A stretch of DNA of 49,809 bases, from NCBI GenBank assembly GCA_024403715.1, contig JAKSRJ010000016.1, forward strand, positions 1 through 49,809, read 5' to 3'. Origin of the DNA: Saccharofermentans sp. (GTDB taxonomy: Bacteria > Bacillota > Clostridia > Saccharofermentanales > Saccharofermentanaceae). Positions 34,873 to 42,694 of this stretch are shown here, piece after piece. The translations under genes were made by a program, and so were the position numbers. The notes under the pieces were generated by a model. It was not told where the DNA came from. It saw nothing but the letters and a program-made list of their open reading frames with translations, and did no database searches. Positions within the stretch are counted from its first letter, which is position 1. Each line of letters opens with the position of its first letter.

Positions 34873-35940
34873 TTATATCGATTTATCGATTAGATATACA
34901 TCTTCTCTAGATTTAATGGCATTTAAAAACGGCAGATCCTGTTTACGAACTACAGCTATAACATGCTTCTTAGAAAAAGCTTCTTCAAGCTTTTCAATAT
35001 ATGAAGGGCAGCCAGTTTCCAAAAAACCTATTTCATCAATAGAAATCCAAGAGGTTTCTGAATTAATCAGTTTATCTAGAGCAGAAACAGCAAACGAAGT
35101 AAAACCGTCTGGATTAATTCGCATATTAATCTTCCCAGTTAATGAGTCATCGTATAAACCAATAATATGCTCTTTATCCTGACCATTTTCCTTGATATAT
35201 ACTGCTTCTCCTCTTACAACCCAGGACGTAAGACCGGGAAGCTTATCCGCCATTAAGCTATTAATCAAAGTAGTCTTGCCTGAGCCTTTATCTCCAGTAA
35301 TTACAATATGGCGCTTACCGCTTATTAGGAAGCTACTAAGCTGAATTGTTAACTGCTCATAAAAGTCCTTAAGCGCTCTAGTATCCATATCCTGAAACTC
35401 ATATTCATTATTAATCTCAACATACTTAATACTGTCGCTATGCTTTTTGGCAACATAGTTTCCTCCCAAATCCTGTGGAAGGTTTAAAAGCTCATCGAAA
35501 TACTTATTTGAAAACCACACAGGAGACCCTGGCTTACCAGAACTTACAGGCTTTACTATCAGGTCTTTGTCAGTGTTTTCAAGGATAGTTTCTATTGTTT
35601 TTCTGGTTAAAAGCGGCTGATCTGCAAGACAGAACATGCAACCGTCTATATCGCTTTTTATACTTTTAAGGCCCAGCCTTATAGTGTCGCTTCGATATGG
35701 AAACTCGTGAAAAATTACAGGTATATTTTGTGCTTCACAAAGAGCTTTAACCTCGCTATTACGAGTAACTACAACTCGGCTTTTAAACATGTTATCTGTG
35801 ATATCAAGAATATGCTGTATCATGGGTTTTCCATTAAATTCAGCCATAAGTTTATTGCCGCCAAATCTAACTCCAAGACCTGACGCCATAATTACACAGC
35901 AGTGGTTTCCCCTGATACTATTCACCGAAGAATTCTTCAT
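34873..35940 (-). CDS. Fusion of MobA/MocA-like nucleotidyltransferase and THEP1-like NTPase
   Basis: A 355-residue two-domain protein. Residues 14-195 are a molybdenum-cofactor nucleotidyltransferase of the MobA/MocA type: VIMASGLGVRFGGNKLMAEF, the signature loop, then CLADQPLLTRKT and KPGSPVWFS. This domain attaches CMP or GMP to molybdopterin. Residues 208-355 are a P-loop NTPase resembling THEP1: Walker A GDKGSGKTT (216-224) and Walker B SWISIDEIGFLE (Asp302-Glu303), ending with IAVVRKQDLPFLNAI. The start at 35940 overlaps the ModE-like gene by 23 bases and lacks an SD, so coupled translation is likely. Context supports a role in cofactor maturation for the nearby hydroxylase. Confidence 0.88.
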   Translation of the reverse strand: MKNSSVNSIRGNHCCVIMASGLGVRFGGNKLMAEFNGKPMIQHILDITDNMFKSRVVVTRNSEVKALCEAQNIPVIFHEFPYRSDTIRLGLKSIKSDIDGCMFCLADQPLLTRKTIETILENTDKDLIVKPVSSGKPGSPVWFSNKYFDELLNLPQDLGGNYVAKKHSDSIKYVEINNEYEFQDMDTRALKDFYEQLTIQLSSFLISGKRHIVITGDKGSGKTTLINSLMADKLPGLTSWVVRGEAVYIKENGQDKEHIIGLYDDSLTGKINMRINPDGFTSFAVSALDKLINSETSWISIDEIGFLETGCPSYIEKLEEAFSKKHVIAVVRKQDLPFLNAIKSREDVYLIDKSI

Positions 35941-36253
35941 ATAATTTGCTATTAGTTTTTAGGCACGCATCACGATAATCTTCATACTTTTTAAGCCATG
36001 CCTCACCTTCAGAAGTAAGTGTACTTCCTCCACCAGTTTTTCCTCCGATGGCTCTGACAGTAAGTGGAAATCCTAAGTTTTTCTCAGCGTTATTAAGTAG
36101 TTTTAATGCCTTGGTATAAGCCATACCCATGGAGCTTGCAGCTGCATTTAATGAGCCAGTTTCTTCAATCAGATGAAGAAGTCTCGCAGGTCCTTCGCCA
36201 AAAAACTTATCGCCGTTTTCATCAACGAAAATTATTCTAGTTACAGCTTTCAT
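35918..36253 (-). CDS. ModE-like winged-helix protein without molybdate-binding domain
   Basis: A 111-residue protein corresponding to the N-terminal DNA-binding half of ModE. GSLNAAASSMGMAYTKALKL is the helix-turn-helix and AIGGKTGGGSTLTSEGEAWL is the wing, with its typical GGKxGGG turn. The C-terminal Mop domains that bind molybdate in E. coli ModE are absent. It is coupled by TAATG to the ATPase gene and overlaps the fusion gene. It probably regulates this operon or the divergent xanthine dehydrogenase genes; how it would sense the metal is unclear. Confidence 0.9.
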   Translation of the reverse strand: MKAVTRIIFVDENGDKFFGEGPARLLHLIEETGSLNAAASSMGMAYTKALKLLNNAEKNLGFPLTVRAIGGKTGGGSTLTSEGEAWLKKYEDYRDACLKTNSKLYEEFFGE

Positions 36254-37047
36254 TATTCCTCCGGCCTATTTAACATAACCATCTGCTCGTGATTAGCATC
36301 AGTCTTAATTTTATGAACTGATACCTCTCCATAAATTGAAGATAGCTTATGCTCAATATCAGCTACTAAATCAGTCTTAGGGTAAATAGTATCAGCAATT
36401 TTCTTATCCTTAATTAGTATCAGTTTATCACATGTATTAAGTGCGAGATTAATGTCGTGCATAGATAATAAAGCGCCCATATTATTCGTTTTAACAAGAT
36501 TTTTAATCAGGTTCATAGTTTTATATCTGACCTTAAAATCTAAATAGCTCTCAAGCTCATCCATAAGTAAAATCTTGGAATCAGATGCTAAGGCTCTTGC
36601 CAGTAAAACAAGCTGCTTTTGTCCTTCACTTAGCTTTTGGAAATTATCGTTTTCTCTTCCTTCTAATCCTACGGTTTTAATCATCGCACGGGCCTTGCTA
36701 ATCATGTAAGAATTTGGATTTTGAAGAAGCTTGAGCTTAGGGTTAAAGCCCATAAGCACCACATCTAATACTGGTAAATCAATTGATATACCGCTTTTTT
36801 GTGGAATAAAACCACAAAGGGAAGCAAGAATGTTGCTGGAAAGTAAACTAGCGTCCTGACCATCGATAAATGCATTTCCGCTATGAGGAATAATATTAGT
36901 AATTCCCTTAATTAATGTCGTTTTTCCACTTCCATTAAGGCCAATTATTCCACAAATTTCACCGTCATTAACCTCAAAGGAGATATCTTCGAGGATTAGT
37001 CTTTTACCGTAGCCGGCGCTTAAGTTTTTGACTTCCAAAATACTCAT
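36253..37047 (-). CDS. ABC transporter ATP-binding protein (FecE/BtuD type)
   Basis: A 264-residue ATPase subunit. Walker A GLNGSGKTT, Q-loop CGFIPQK, signature LSEGQKQLVLLARAL, Walker B ILLMDELESYLD and the switch His in SMHDINLAL are all present. In Walker B/D-loop the usual DEP is DEL, an uncommon substitution. It pairs with the FecCD-type permease and lipoprotein upstream. The family moves iron-siderophores, cobalamin, haem or, in MolBCA systems, molybdate. The neighbouring ModE-like and cofactor genes favour molybdate or tungstate. Confidence 0.92.
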   Translation of the reverse strand: MSILEVKNLSAGYGKRLILEDISFEVNDGEICGIIGLNGSGKTTLIKGITNIIPHSGNAFIDGQDASLLSSNILASLCGFIPQKSGISIDLPVLDVVLMGFNPKLKLLQNPNSYMISKARAMIKTVGLEGRENDNFQKLSEGQKQLVLLARALASDSKILLMDELESYLDFKVRYKTMNLIKNLVKTNNMGALLSMHDINLALNTCDKLILIKDKKIADTIYPKTDLVADIEHKLSSIYGEVSVHKIKTDANHEQMVMLNRPEE

Positions 37048-38036
37048 GTGTCTTTCCTTCCCTGAAAAATTAACAGCACGAGGAAAGGCGCCCCGATAGC
37101 GCTTGTAAAGATACTTACTGGAAGCTCTGTTGCAGCTACACTTCTTGCCAAAATGTCAGCTAATATAAGTATGCATGAGCCAATTAATCCACCTAGAATC
37201 ATGGTGCTTACGCTGTTATTACCCGTAAGCTTTTTGGCGCAGTGTGGCGCTAATAGTCCGACAAAACTAATAAGGCCTGTCATGCTAACGATACTAGATA
37301 CTACAAGTGTTGATAAGCCAAGAAGTATCAGTCTCATAGAAGTCACATCAACACCTAACATCTTTGCTTCGTCTCCAGAAGAAGACAACAAAATAGACTG
37401 CCTGTGAAGCATGATTAAAAGAATAAGGCCTACTACACACAAAATTAAGTTACTACCAATAATGTGTGAATTAATGCCATTAAGGCTACCCATTATCCAG
37501 TATTCAATTGATGCTAACTCCTTTTCAGGATCTGCCACAAGCTTTAAGCACATAAGTACAGTCTGAGCTATGGCATGAACTGCAATTCCTGCAAGAACTA
37601 CAGTGCTTTTATGCCCACCTCGATCAATTACAGAAAATGCTATAGCTAATACTATAGCTATAAGCGCGCCTCCGAAGGCGCAGAGAGTTACCATAATGCT
37701 ACTTGAGAAAAACAAAATACCTGCTGCAGCTCCAGCGCTGGCACCAGAGGAAACACCAATTATGTCAGGAGACGCAAGCGGATTTCGAAATACAGTCTGG
37801 AATATAAAACCTGCGATTCCCAAAGCAAAACCGCCTGCTAATCCGACAACTACTCTGCTAAGTCTTAATGTAGTAAAGACTCGCCACTGAAGCTCGCTAC
37901 CGCTTATTAATCCTTCTATCGTTAATGGGTACTTACCTATGAATAAACTCAGAATAAAAAGGGCGCACAAAAGCGCCCCGAATACTACAAATAACAAACT
38001 ATTATGCTTCGATGCTAAAGCCGTAGAAGGTCTCAT
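37044..38036 (-). CDS. FecCD-family ABC transporter permease (probable MolB-like metal oxyanion importer)
   Basis: A 330-residue permease with about nine to ten membrane helices. LRLSRVVVGLAGGFALGIAG and FRNPLASPDIIGVSSGASAG are diagnostic of the BtuC/FecCD/FhuB family, and GLISFVGLLAPHCAKKLTGN is the ATPase-coupling loop. I place the start at 38036, where a GAGGA SD and MRPSTALASK occur, giving a 35-base overlap with the lipoprotein gene; the frame is open further to 38102 but that part is antiparallel to conserved binding-protein codons. Substrate inferred from context as for the ATPase. Confidence 0.9.
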   Translation of the reverse strand: MRPSTALASKHNSLLFVVFGALLCALFILSLFIGKYPLTIEGLISGSELQWRVFTTLRLSRVVVGLAGGFALGIAGFIFQTVFRNPLASPDIIGVSSGASAGAAAGILFFSSSIMVTLCAFGGALIAIVLAIAFSVIDRGGHKSTVVLAGIAVHAIAQTVLMCLKLVADPEKELASIEYWIMGSLNGINSHIIGSNLILCVVGLILLIMLHRQSILLSSSGDEAKMLGVDVTSMRLILLGLSTLVVSSIVSMTGLISFVGLLAPHCAKKLTGNNSVSTMILGGLIGSCILILADILARSVAATELPVSIFTSAIGAPFLVLLIFQGRKDT

Positions 38037-39009
38037 AATAATCCTCAATTGTATTCTCCAAAATCTCATCTGTAACAAGATCTGGATAGAGTACATTTGC
38101 AATCCACACGGAACCTAAGATGCCACCAGGAACAGGGCTGTCCCACGCTTCGATATTAGAAGGAAGCTGGTATACATTGCCATTATTAACTGCATCAACG
38201 ACAGCCAAATTCTCATCTGCTAATACATCTTCTACTGTGTACTGACTGTTCGCAGCAATGATTATATACTCAGGATTCCACGCTAAGACCTGCTCGTAAC
38301 TTACTTCTGCCCAGTAAGTATCATCTATATCTTCTGCGACATTAATACCACCAGCATTAGTAATTACGCCTGACTGATACATAGCATTTCCAGAAGTTAA
38401 GAGGAAATCATTATTGCCTCCGAGATATACAGTATGAGAATCTACGCCATCCAAAAGAGAATTAAGCATATCATCTGTATTTGTTATGAAGTCAATTAAT
38501 TCCTGGCCTCTATCAACCTTATTAGTAGCTCTGGATACTACATCAATCATCTCGATTAGAAGATCCTGGCTTTCTGGATTAACGAGAATTACATTTAGTC
38601 CCAGGTCTTCCAGAACAGAAGCAGTATCTCTTAGTCTTAAAGGCATAATTACGAGGTCAGGCTCAGTTGCCATACAAGCCTCTACATCAAAAACCTTAAC
38701 TGTTCCGACATTAGGTAAATCCAAAAGCTCTGGTGCGCTTAATGAGTAAATAGGTCTATAGTCAGCATTATCCTCGATGCCTACCATTCTGCTATCCAAG
38801 TCTAATGCGATTAACAAGCTTGAAGGAATATAGTAGCAGCTAACAATTCTTTGAGGCTCGGACTCAATTAAGACTTCCCTTCCTGATTGATCAGTAACTG
38901 TTATTGGGTAGTATGCATCCTGATTAGAAGTTGTGTCCCCTGGATTAAGGCTGCAGGCTGCAAAAAGCATCATTACTGATACGAGTAAAAGCGAAGTTAG
39001 TCTCTTCAT
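38002..39009 (-). CDS. ABC transporter substrate-binding lipoprotein (TroA/BtuF-like fold)
   Basis: A 335-residue binding protein. The signal peptide MKRLTSLLLVSVMMLFAAC ends in lipobox LFAAC, so the protein is lipid-anchored outside the membrane. The mature part opens VTDQSGREVLIESEPQRIVS, typical of periplasmic binding protein class III, with ATEPDLVIMPLRLRD and VLAWNPEYIIIAAN as the inter-domain elements. The start at 39009 has SD AGGGG and a clean signal peptide; the reading from 39075 does not. It is the first gene of the operon. Siderophore or cobalamin cannot be excluded, but the neighbours suggest molybdate or tungstate. Confidence 0.9.
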   Translation of the reverse strand: MKRLTSLLLVSVMMLFAACSLNPGDTTSNQDAYYPITVTDQSGREVLIESEPQRIVSCYYIPSSLLIALDLDSRMVGIEDNADYRPIYSLSAPELLDLPNVGTVKVFDVEACMATEPDLVIMPLRLRDTASVLEDLGLNVILVNPESQDLLIEMIDVVSRATNKVDRGQELIDFITNTDDMLNSLLDGVDSHTVYLGGNNDFLLTSGNAMYQSGVITNAGGINVAEDIDDTYWAEVSYEQVLAWNPEYIIIAANSQYTVEDVLADENLAVVDAVNNGNVYQLPSNIEAWDSPVPGGILGSVWIANVLYPDLVTDEILENTIEDYYETFYGFSIEA

Positions 39010-39046
39010 ATATCCCCTATGCGTTATTATTTCAAAACTACAACGA

Positions 39047-39075
39047 ATTATAGCAAATTGACACCCCACTCTCAA
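39047..39075 (-). promoter_or_regulatory. Promoter of the metal transport operon
   Basis: Minus strand TTGAGA (39070-39075), 17 bases, TATAAT (39047-39052). The 114-base divergent gap also serves the xanthine dehydrogenase genes, for which only a weak TTTATT-16-TATATT (39076-39103) can be seen. No E. coli-type ModE site is apparent. Confidence 0.75.
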
Positions 39076-39123
39076 TTTATTCTTGGTAGAATATATTTAT
39101 ATTAATAAAGAGAGTGATATTTT

Positions 39124-39921
39124 ATGATCTCCATTCAAAAGTATGAAAAAGTTCAAAGCTTGGAACAAGCCTTTGAACTTAATCAGGGCAAAAAGAACAG
39201 AATTATCGGAGGAATGATGTGGCTTAATATGGGCCACACCAAGGTTAATACAGCCATCGATATTAGTGGTCTTGGTTTAAATACCATCGAAGAAACCGAC
39301 GAAGAATTTATAATAGGAGCGATGGTAACACTAAGACAGTTAGAGCAGCATGAGAGCTTAAATAGCTTTACATCTGATTCTGTTAAAAATGCTGTTAAGG
39401 ACATTGTCGGTGTCCAGTTCCGTAATATGGCAACAATCGGAGGAAGCTTATGGGGCAGATTTGGCTTCTCTGATTTGTTAACTGTATTTCTCGCGATGGA
39501 TAGTTATGTTGAACTTTATCCTACAGGAATTGTATCTCTTAAAGAGTTTTCCGAGATGAAAAGAGACAACAGCATTCTCGTAAATCTTATCGTAAAGAAG
39601 ACTCCTATCAAGATTTGCTACTCAGCTATGAGAGCACAAAGAACAGACTTCCCAGTCTTAGCATGTGCTACATCTTTTGTTAATGGAGAGTATAGAGCAG
39701 TTATTGGAGCAAGACCTGCCAAGGCTAAGGTAGTGCTAGATAACGAAGGAATATTAGATTCTGGCATTACAGAAGAGACAGCTACTAAGTTTGCAGAGTA
39801 TGTTGCAGCCAATATAGTAACTGGCAGCAACAACAGAGGAGGTGCTAAGTATAGAAAGCACCTAGCTTTGGTACTTACTATGAGAAATATCATGAAGTTA
39901 GGAGGAGATAGAAATGATTGA
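39124..39921 (+). CDS. Xanthine dehydrogenase family, FAD-binding subunit
   Basis: A 265-residue CoxM/XdhB-type flavoprotein subunit that passes electrons from the Fe-S subunit to NAD or another carrier. RIIGGMMWLNMG near the N-terminus and VGVQFRNMATIGGSLWGRFGFSDL (read in two halves) correspond to the FAD-binding loops. The C-terminal half is the CO-dehydrogenase flavoprotein domain (IGARPAKAKVV). It overlaps the Fe-S subunit gene by 8 bases. Length is slightly below the usual 280-290. Confidence 0.93.
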   Translation: MISIQKYEKVQSLEQAFELNQGKKNRIIGGMMWLNMGHTKVNTAIDISGLGLNTIEETDEEFIIGAMVTLRQLEQHESLNSFTSDSVKNAVKDIVGVQFRNMATIGGSLWGRFGFSDLLTVFLAMDSYVELYPTGIVSLKEFSEMKRDNSILVNLIVKKTPIKICYSAMRAQRTDFPVLACATSFVNGEYRAVIGARPAKAKVVLDNEGILDSGITEETATKFAEYVAANIVTGSNNRGGAKYRKHLALVLTMRNIMKLGGDRND

Positions 39922-40375
39922 GATTACTATCAATCTGAACGGTAAAAAAATCAGCGACAGAATTGAAGCAGATACTCTCCTCATCGACTTTTTAAGAAGT
40001 CACAACTGCTTAAGCGTTAAGCGTGGATGCGAGACAACTAACTGTGGTCTTTGTACTGTCCTTATGGACGATACTCCAATCCTCTCCTGCTCAATGCTTG
40101 CAGCAAGAGCAGCTGGTCATACTGTTTATACATTAGAAGGACTTCAGGAAGAGGCATCTTCCTTTGTAGGCTTTATTGCAGATCAAGGTGCCGATCAGTG
40201 TGGTTTCTGTAACCCTGGATTTGTAATGAACACTATTGCTTTATTAAGAGAAAATCCTGATCCTACAGACGATGAGATTAGAGCATTCTTAGCTGGTAAT
40301 CTTTGCCGCTGCAGTGGATATGAAGGACAGCTTCGTGGAATTAGAAACTATCTAAATAGCCTTAAGGAACAGTAA
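39914..40375 (+). CDS. Xanthine dehydrogenase family, 2Fe-2S subunit
   Basis: A 153-residue subunit with the two 2Fe-2S clusters of molybdenum hydroxylases. The plant-ferredoxin-like cluster uses KRGCETTNCGLC plus a later cysteine (ILSC); the four-helix cluster uses DQCGFCNPGFVM and LCRCSGYEGQ. Full length, all ligands present. It sits between the FAD and molybdenum subunit genes, 2 bases before the latter. Confidence 0.97.
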   Translation: MIEITINLNGKKISDRIEADTLLIDFLRSHNCLSVKRGCETTNCGLCTVLMDDTPILSCSMLAARAAGHTVYTLEGLQEEASSFVGFIADQGADQCGFCNPGFVMNTIALLRENPDPTDDEIRAFLAGNLCRCSGYEGQLRGIRNYLNSLKEQ

Positions 40376-40377
40376 AA

Positions 40378-42675
40378 ATGGAACATAAAGAATACAAATC
40401 AATTAATAAATCCGTCCGTAAAAAGGACGCTATGCAATTACTTCTTGGTAAGCCAGTTTATACTGAGGATATTGTTCCAGATAACGCTCTTGTCGTTAAG
40501 CTACTTAGAAGCCCACACGCTAACGCGATAGTTAAGACTATCAACACTAAGGCAGCCAAGCTTGTACCTGGCGTAGTTGATGTATACACATGGGAAGACG
40601 TTCCACAGAGTAGATTTACTAACGCAGGTCAGACTTACCCAGAGCCATCTCCTTATGACAGACTTATAATCGATCGTCACGTAAGATTCTCTGGTGACGT
40701 CGTTGCTATCGTCGCAGCTGAGAACGAAAAAGCTGCAAGTAAAGCTGTAAGTCTTATTAAGGTCGAGTACGATGTCTTAGAACCTGTTCTTGATTTTAGA
40801 ACAGCCAAGGACAACAAAATTCTAGTTCACCCTGAAGATAACTGGGTAGCTCCTTGTGAAGTTGGTGGAAGTAATAAGCGTAACTTAGTTGCCAGCGAAG
40901 AAAACACACATGGCGATGTTGATTCAGTAATGGCAGACTGTGATATTGTCCTCGACAGAACTTATCATATGAAGGCTTATAACCAGGCAATGATGGAGAC
41001 CTTCAGAACTTATACCACACTCGACAGATACGGAAGATTACATGTAATCTCATCTACTCAGATCGTATTCCATGTAAGAAGAATTCTCTCTCATGCTCTT
41101 GGAATTCCTAAGAATATGATTCGTGTAGAAAAACCTCGTATCGGAGGCGGATTTGGTGCAAAGCAGTCTGCAATAAGTGAAGTATATCCAGCATTCGTTA
41201 CTATTAAGACTGGTCGCCCAGCTATGATTATCTTCACTAGAGAAGAATCTCAGATTGCAGGCTCACCTCGTCATGAGATGGAAGTTAGAGTAAAGCTTGG
41301 CGCTGACAAAACTGGTAAGATTCGTGTTCTTGATTTATATACTCTCTCAAATAGTGGTGCCTACGGCGAGCACGGCCCTACGACAGTTGGACTTTCAGGA
41401 CATAAGTCTATTCCTATGTATACTGGTAGTCTTGAAGCCTTTCGCTTTAATTTTGACGTAGTGTATACAAACACTATGGCTGCGGGAGCATACCGCGGTT
41501 ACGGCGCGACGCAGGGTATCTTCGCTGTCGAGACAACTGTAAACGAGCTTGCCGAGATGCTTAACATAGACCCTACAGAAATCCGTAACATGAACATGCT
41601 TAAGGAAGGCATGATTATGCCAGCTTACTATAACGAGCTCGCAGCTGCATGTGCTCTTGATAAGTGCCTTGAACACTGTAAGGAAATGTTTGAATGGGAT
41701 AAGAAATATCCTGTAAGAGACATGGGGAACGGCAAGGTTAGAACTGCTGGTATGGCTATGGCTATGCAGGGTTCATCCATTTCTAACGTAGACGTAGGTT
41801 CCGCTACAGTTAAGCTTACAGAGGACGGAACTTACATGCTCTTAATCGGTGCCGCAGATATGGGTACTGGCTGCGATACAATTCTCGCGCAGATGGTTGC
41901 TGAATGCATGGACTGCTCTGTAGATGATGTAGCCGTATTTGGCGCTGATACAGACGCATCTCCTTATGACTCAGGTTCCTACGCTTCATCTACAACATAC
42001 CTCACAGGTAAGGCAGTAGAGAAAGCCTGCGCCGAGCTTAAGACCAAGATGTGTTCTATCGCGGCAGATATTTTAGGATGCGACAGCGAAGAGATGATAT
42101 TTGAAGAAGGACTTATCAGAAGAATTAATACTGAGCAGACAGTCTCTATGAGAGAGATTGGTGTTAAAGCTCAGGTAAGTAACACTAAGTCTGCAGAGTC
42201 TTCAGTATCTCATTCTTCTCCAGTATCACCACCTCCATTCATGGTAGGTATGGTTGAGATAGAGCTTGATAGATTAACAGGTGAAGTTACAATTATCGAC
42301 TATATGGCAGTTGTAGACTGTGGTATTCCTATTAACCCTGCACTTGCTAGAATTCAGGCTGAAGGTGGTATTGTTCAAGGTATTGGACATACACTTATGG
42401 AAAACGTAACTAATGATGCATCAGGAAGACCTATAGAGTCCTCCTTCATGCAGTATAAGGTACCAACAAGACTTGATATGGGTAACTTGAAGGTAGAATT
42501 CGAGCACAGCTACGAACCTACAGGACCATTTGGGGCTAAGTCTATCGGTGAAATTGTTATTAATACTCCGGGACCTGCTTTGGCACATGCGATTTACCGC
42601 GCTACAGGCGTATGGCATAGAGAATTGCCTATCACACCTGAGCAAATCGCGATGACAAAAAGCAGCAAAGAGTAA
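40378..42675 (+). CDS. Xanthine dehydrogenase family, molybdopterin-binding catalytic subunit
   Basis: A 765-residue catalytic subunit. MPT-cofactor loops: PRIGGGFGAKQSA, AGAYRGYGATQG, MGTGCDTILAQMVAE and the C-terminal GPFGAKSIGE, whose glutamate is the catalytic base of the family. Members hydroxylate purines or related heterocycles. The adjacent purine permease and the eight-gene selenium module indicate a selenium-dependent purine (xanthine or hypoxanthine) hydroxylase; sequence alone cannot separate xanthine from other purines. It starts 2 bases after the Fe-S subunit stop. Confidence 0.95.
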   Translation: MEHKEYKSINKSVRKKDAMQLLLGKPVYTEDIVPDNALVVKLLRSPHANAIVKTINTKAAKLVPGVVDVYTWEDVPQSRFTNAGQTYPEPSPYDRLIIDRHVRFSGDVVAIVAAENEKAASKAVSLIKVEYDVLEPVLDFRTAKDNKILVHPEDNWVAPCEVGGSNKRNLVASEENTHGDVDSVMADCDIVLDRTYHMKAYNQAMMETFRTYTTLDRYGRLHVISSTQIVFHVRRILSHALGIPKNMIRVEKPRIGGGFGAKQSAISEVYPAFVTIKTGRPAMIIFTREESQIAGSPRHEMEVRVKLGADKTGKIRVLDLYTLSNSGAYGEHGPTTVGLSGHKSIPMYTGSLEAFRFNFDVVYTNTMAAGAYRGYGATQGIFAVETTVNELAEMLNIDPTEIRNMNMLKEGMIMPAYYNELAAACALDKCLEHCKEMFEWDKKYPVRDMGNGKVRTAGMAMAMQGSSISNVDVGSATVKLTEDGTYMLLIGAADMGTGCDTILAQMVAECMDCSVDDVAVFGADTDASPYDSGSYASSTTYLTGKAVEKACAELKTKMCSIAADILGCDSEEMIFEEGLIRRINTEQTVSMREIGVKAQVSNTKSAESSVSHSSPVSPPPFMVGMVEIELDRLTGEVTIIDYMAVVDCGIPINPALARIQAEGGIVQGIGHTLMENVTNDASGRPIESSFMQYKVPTRLDMGNLKVEFEHSYEPTGPFGAKSIGEIVINTPGPALAHAIYRATGVWHRELPITPEQIAMTKSSKE

Positions 42676-42694
42676 TGAATAAAGAGAGGAACAA

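Noticed and set aside
37044..38102. FecCD permease annotated automatically as iron-siderophore uptake
   Set aside because: The class is broad, and the ModE-like and molybdopterin genes in the same operon argue for a metal oxyanion; left open as inference.
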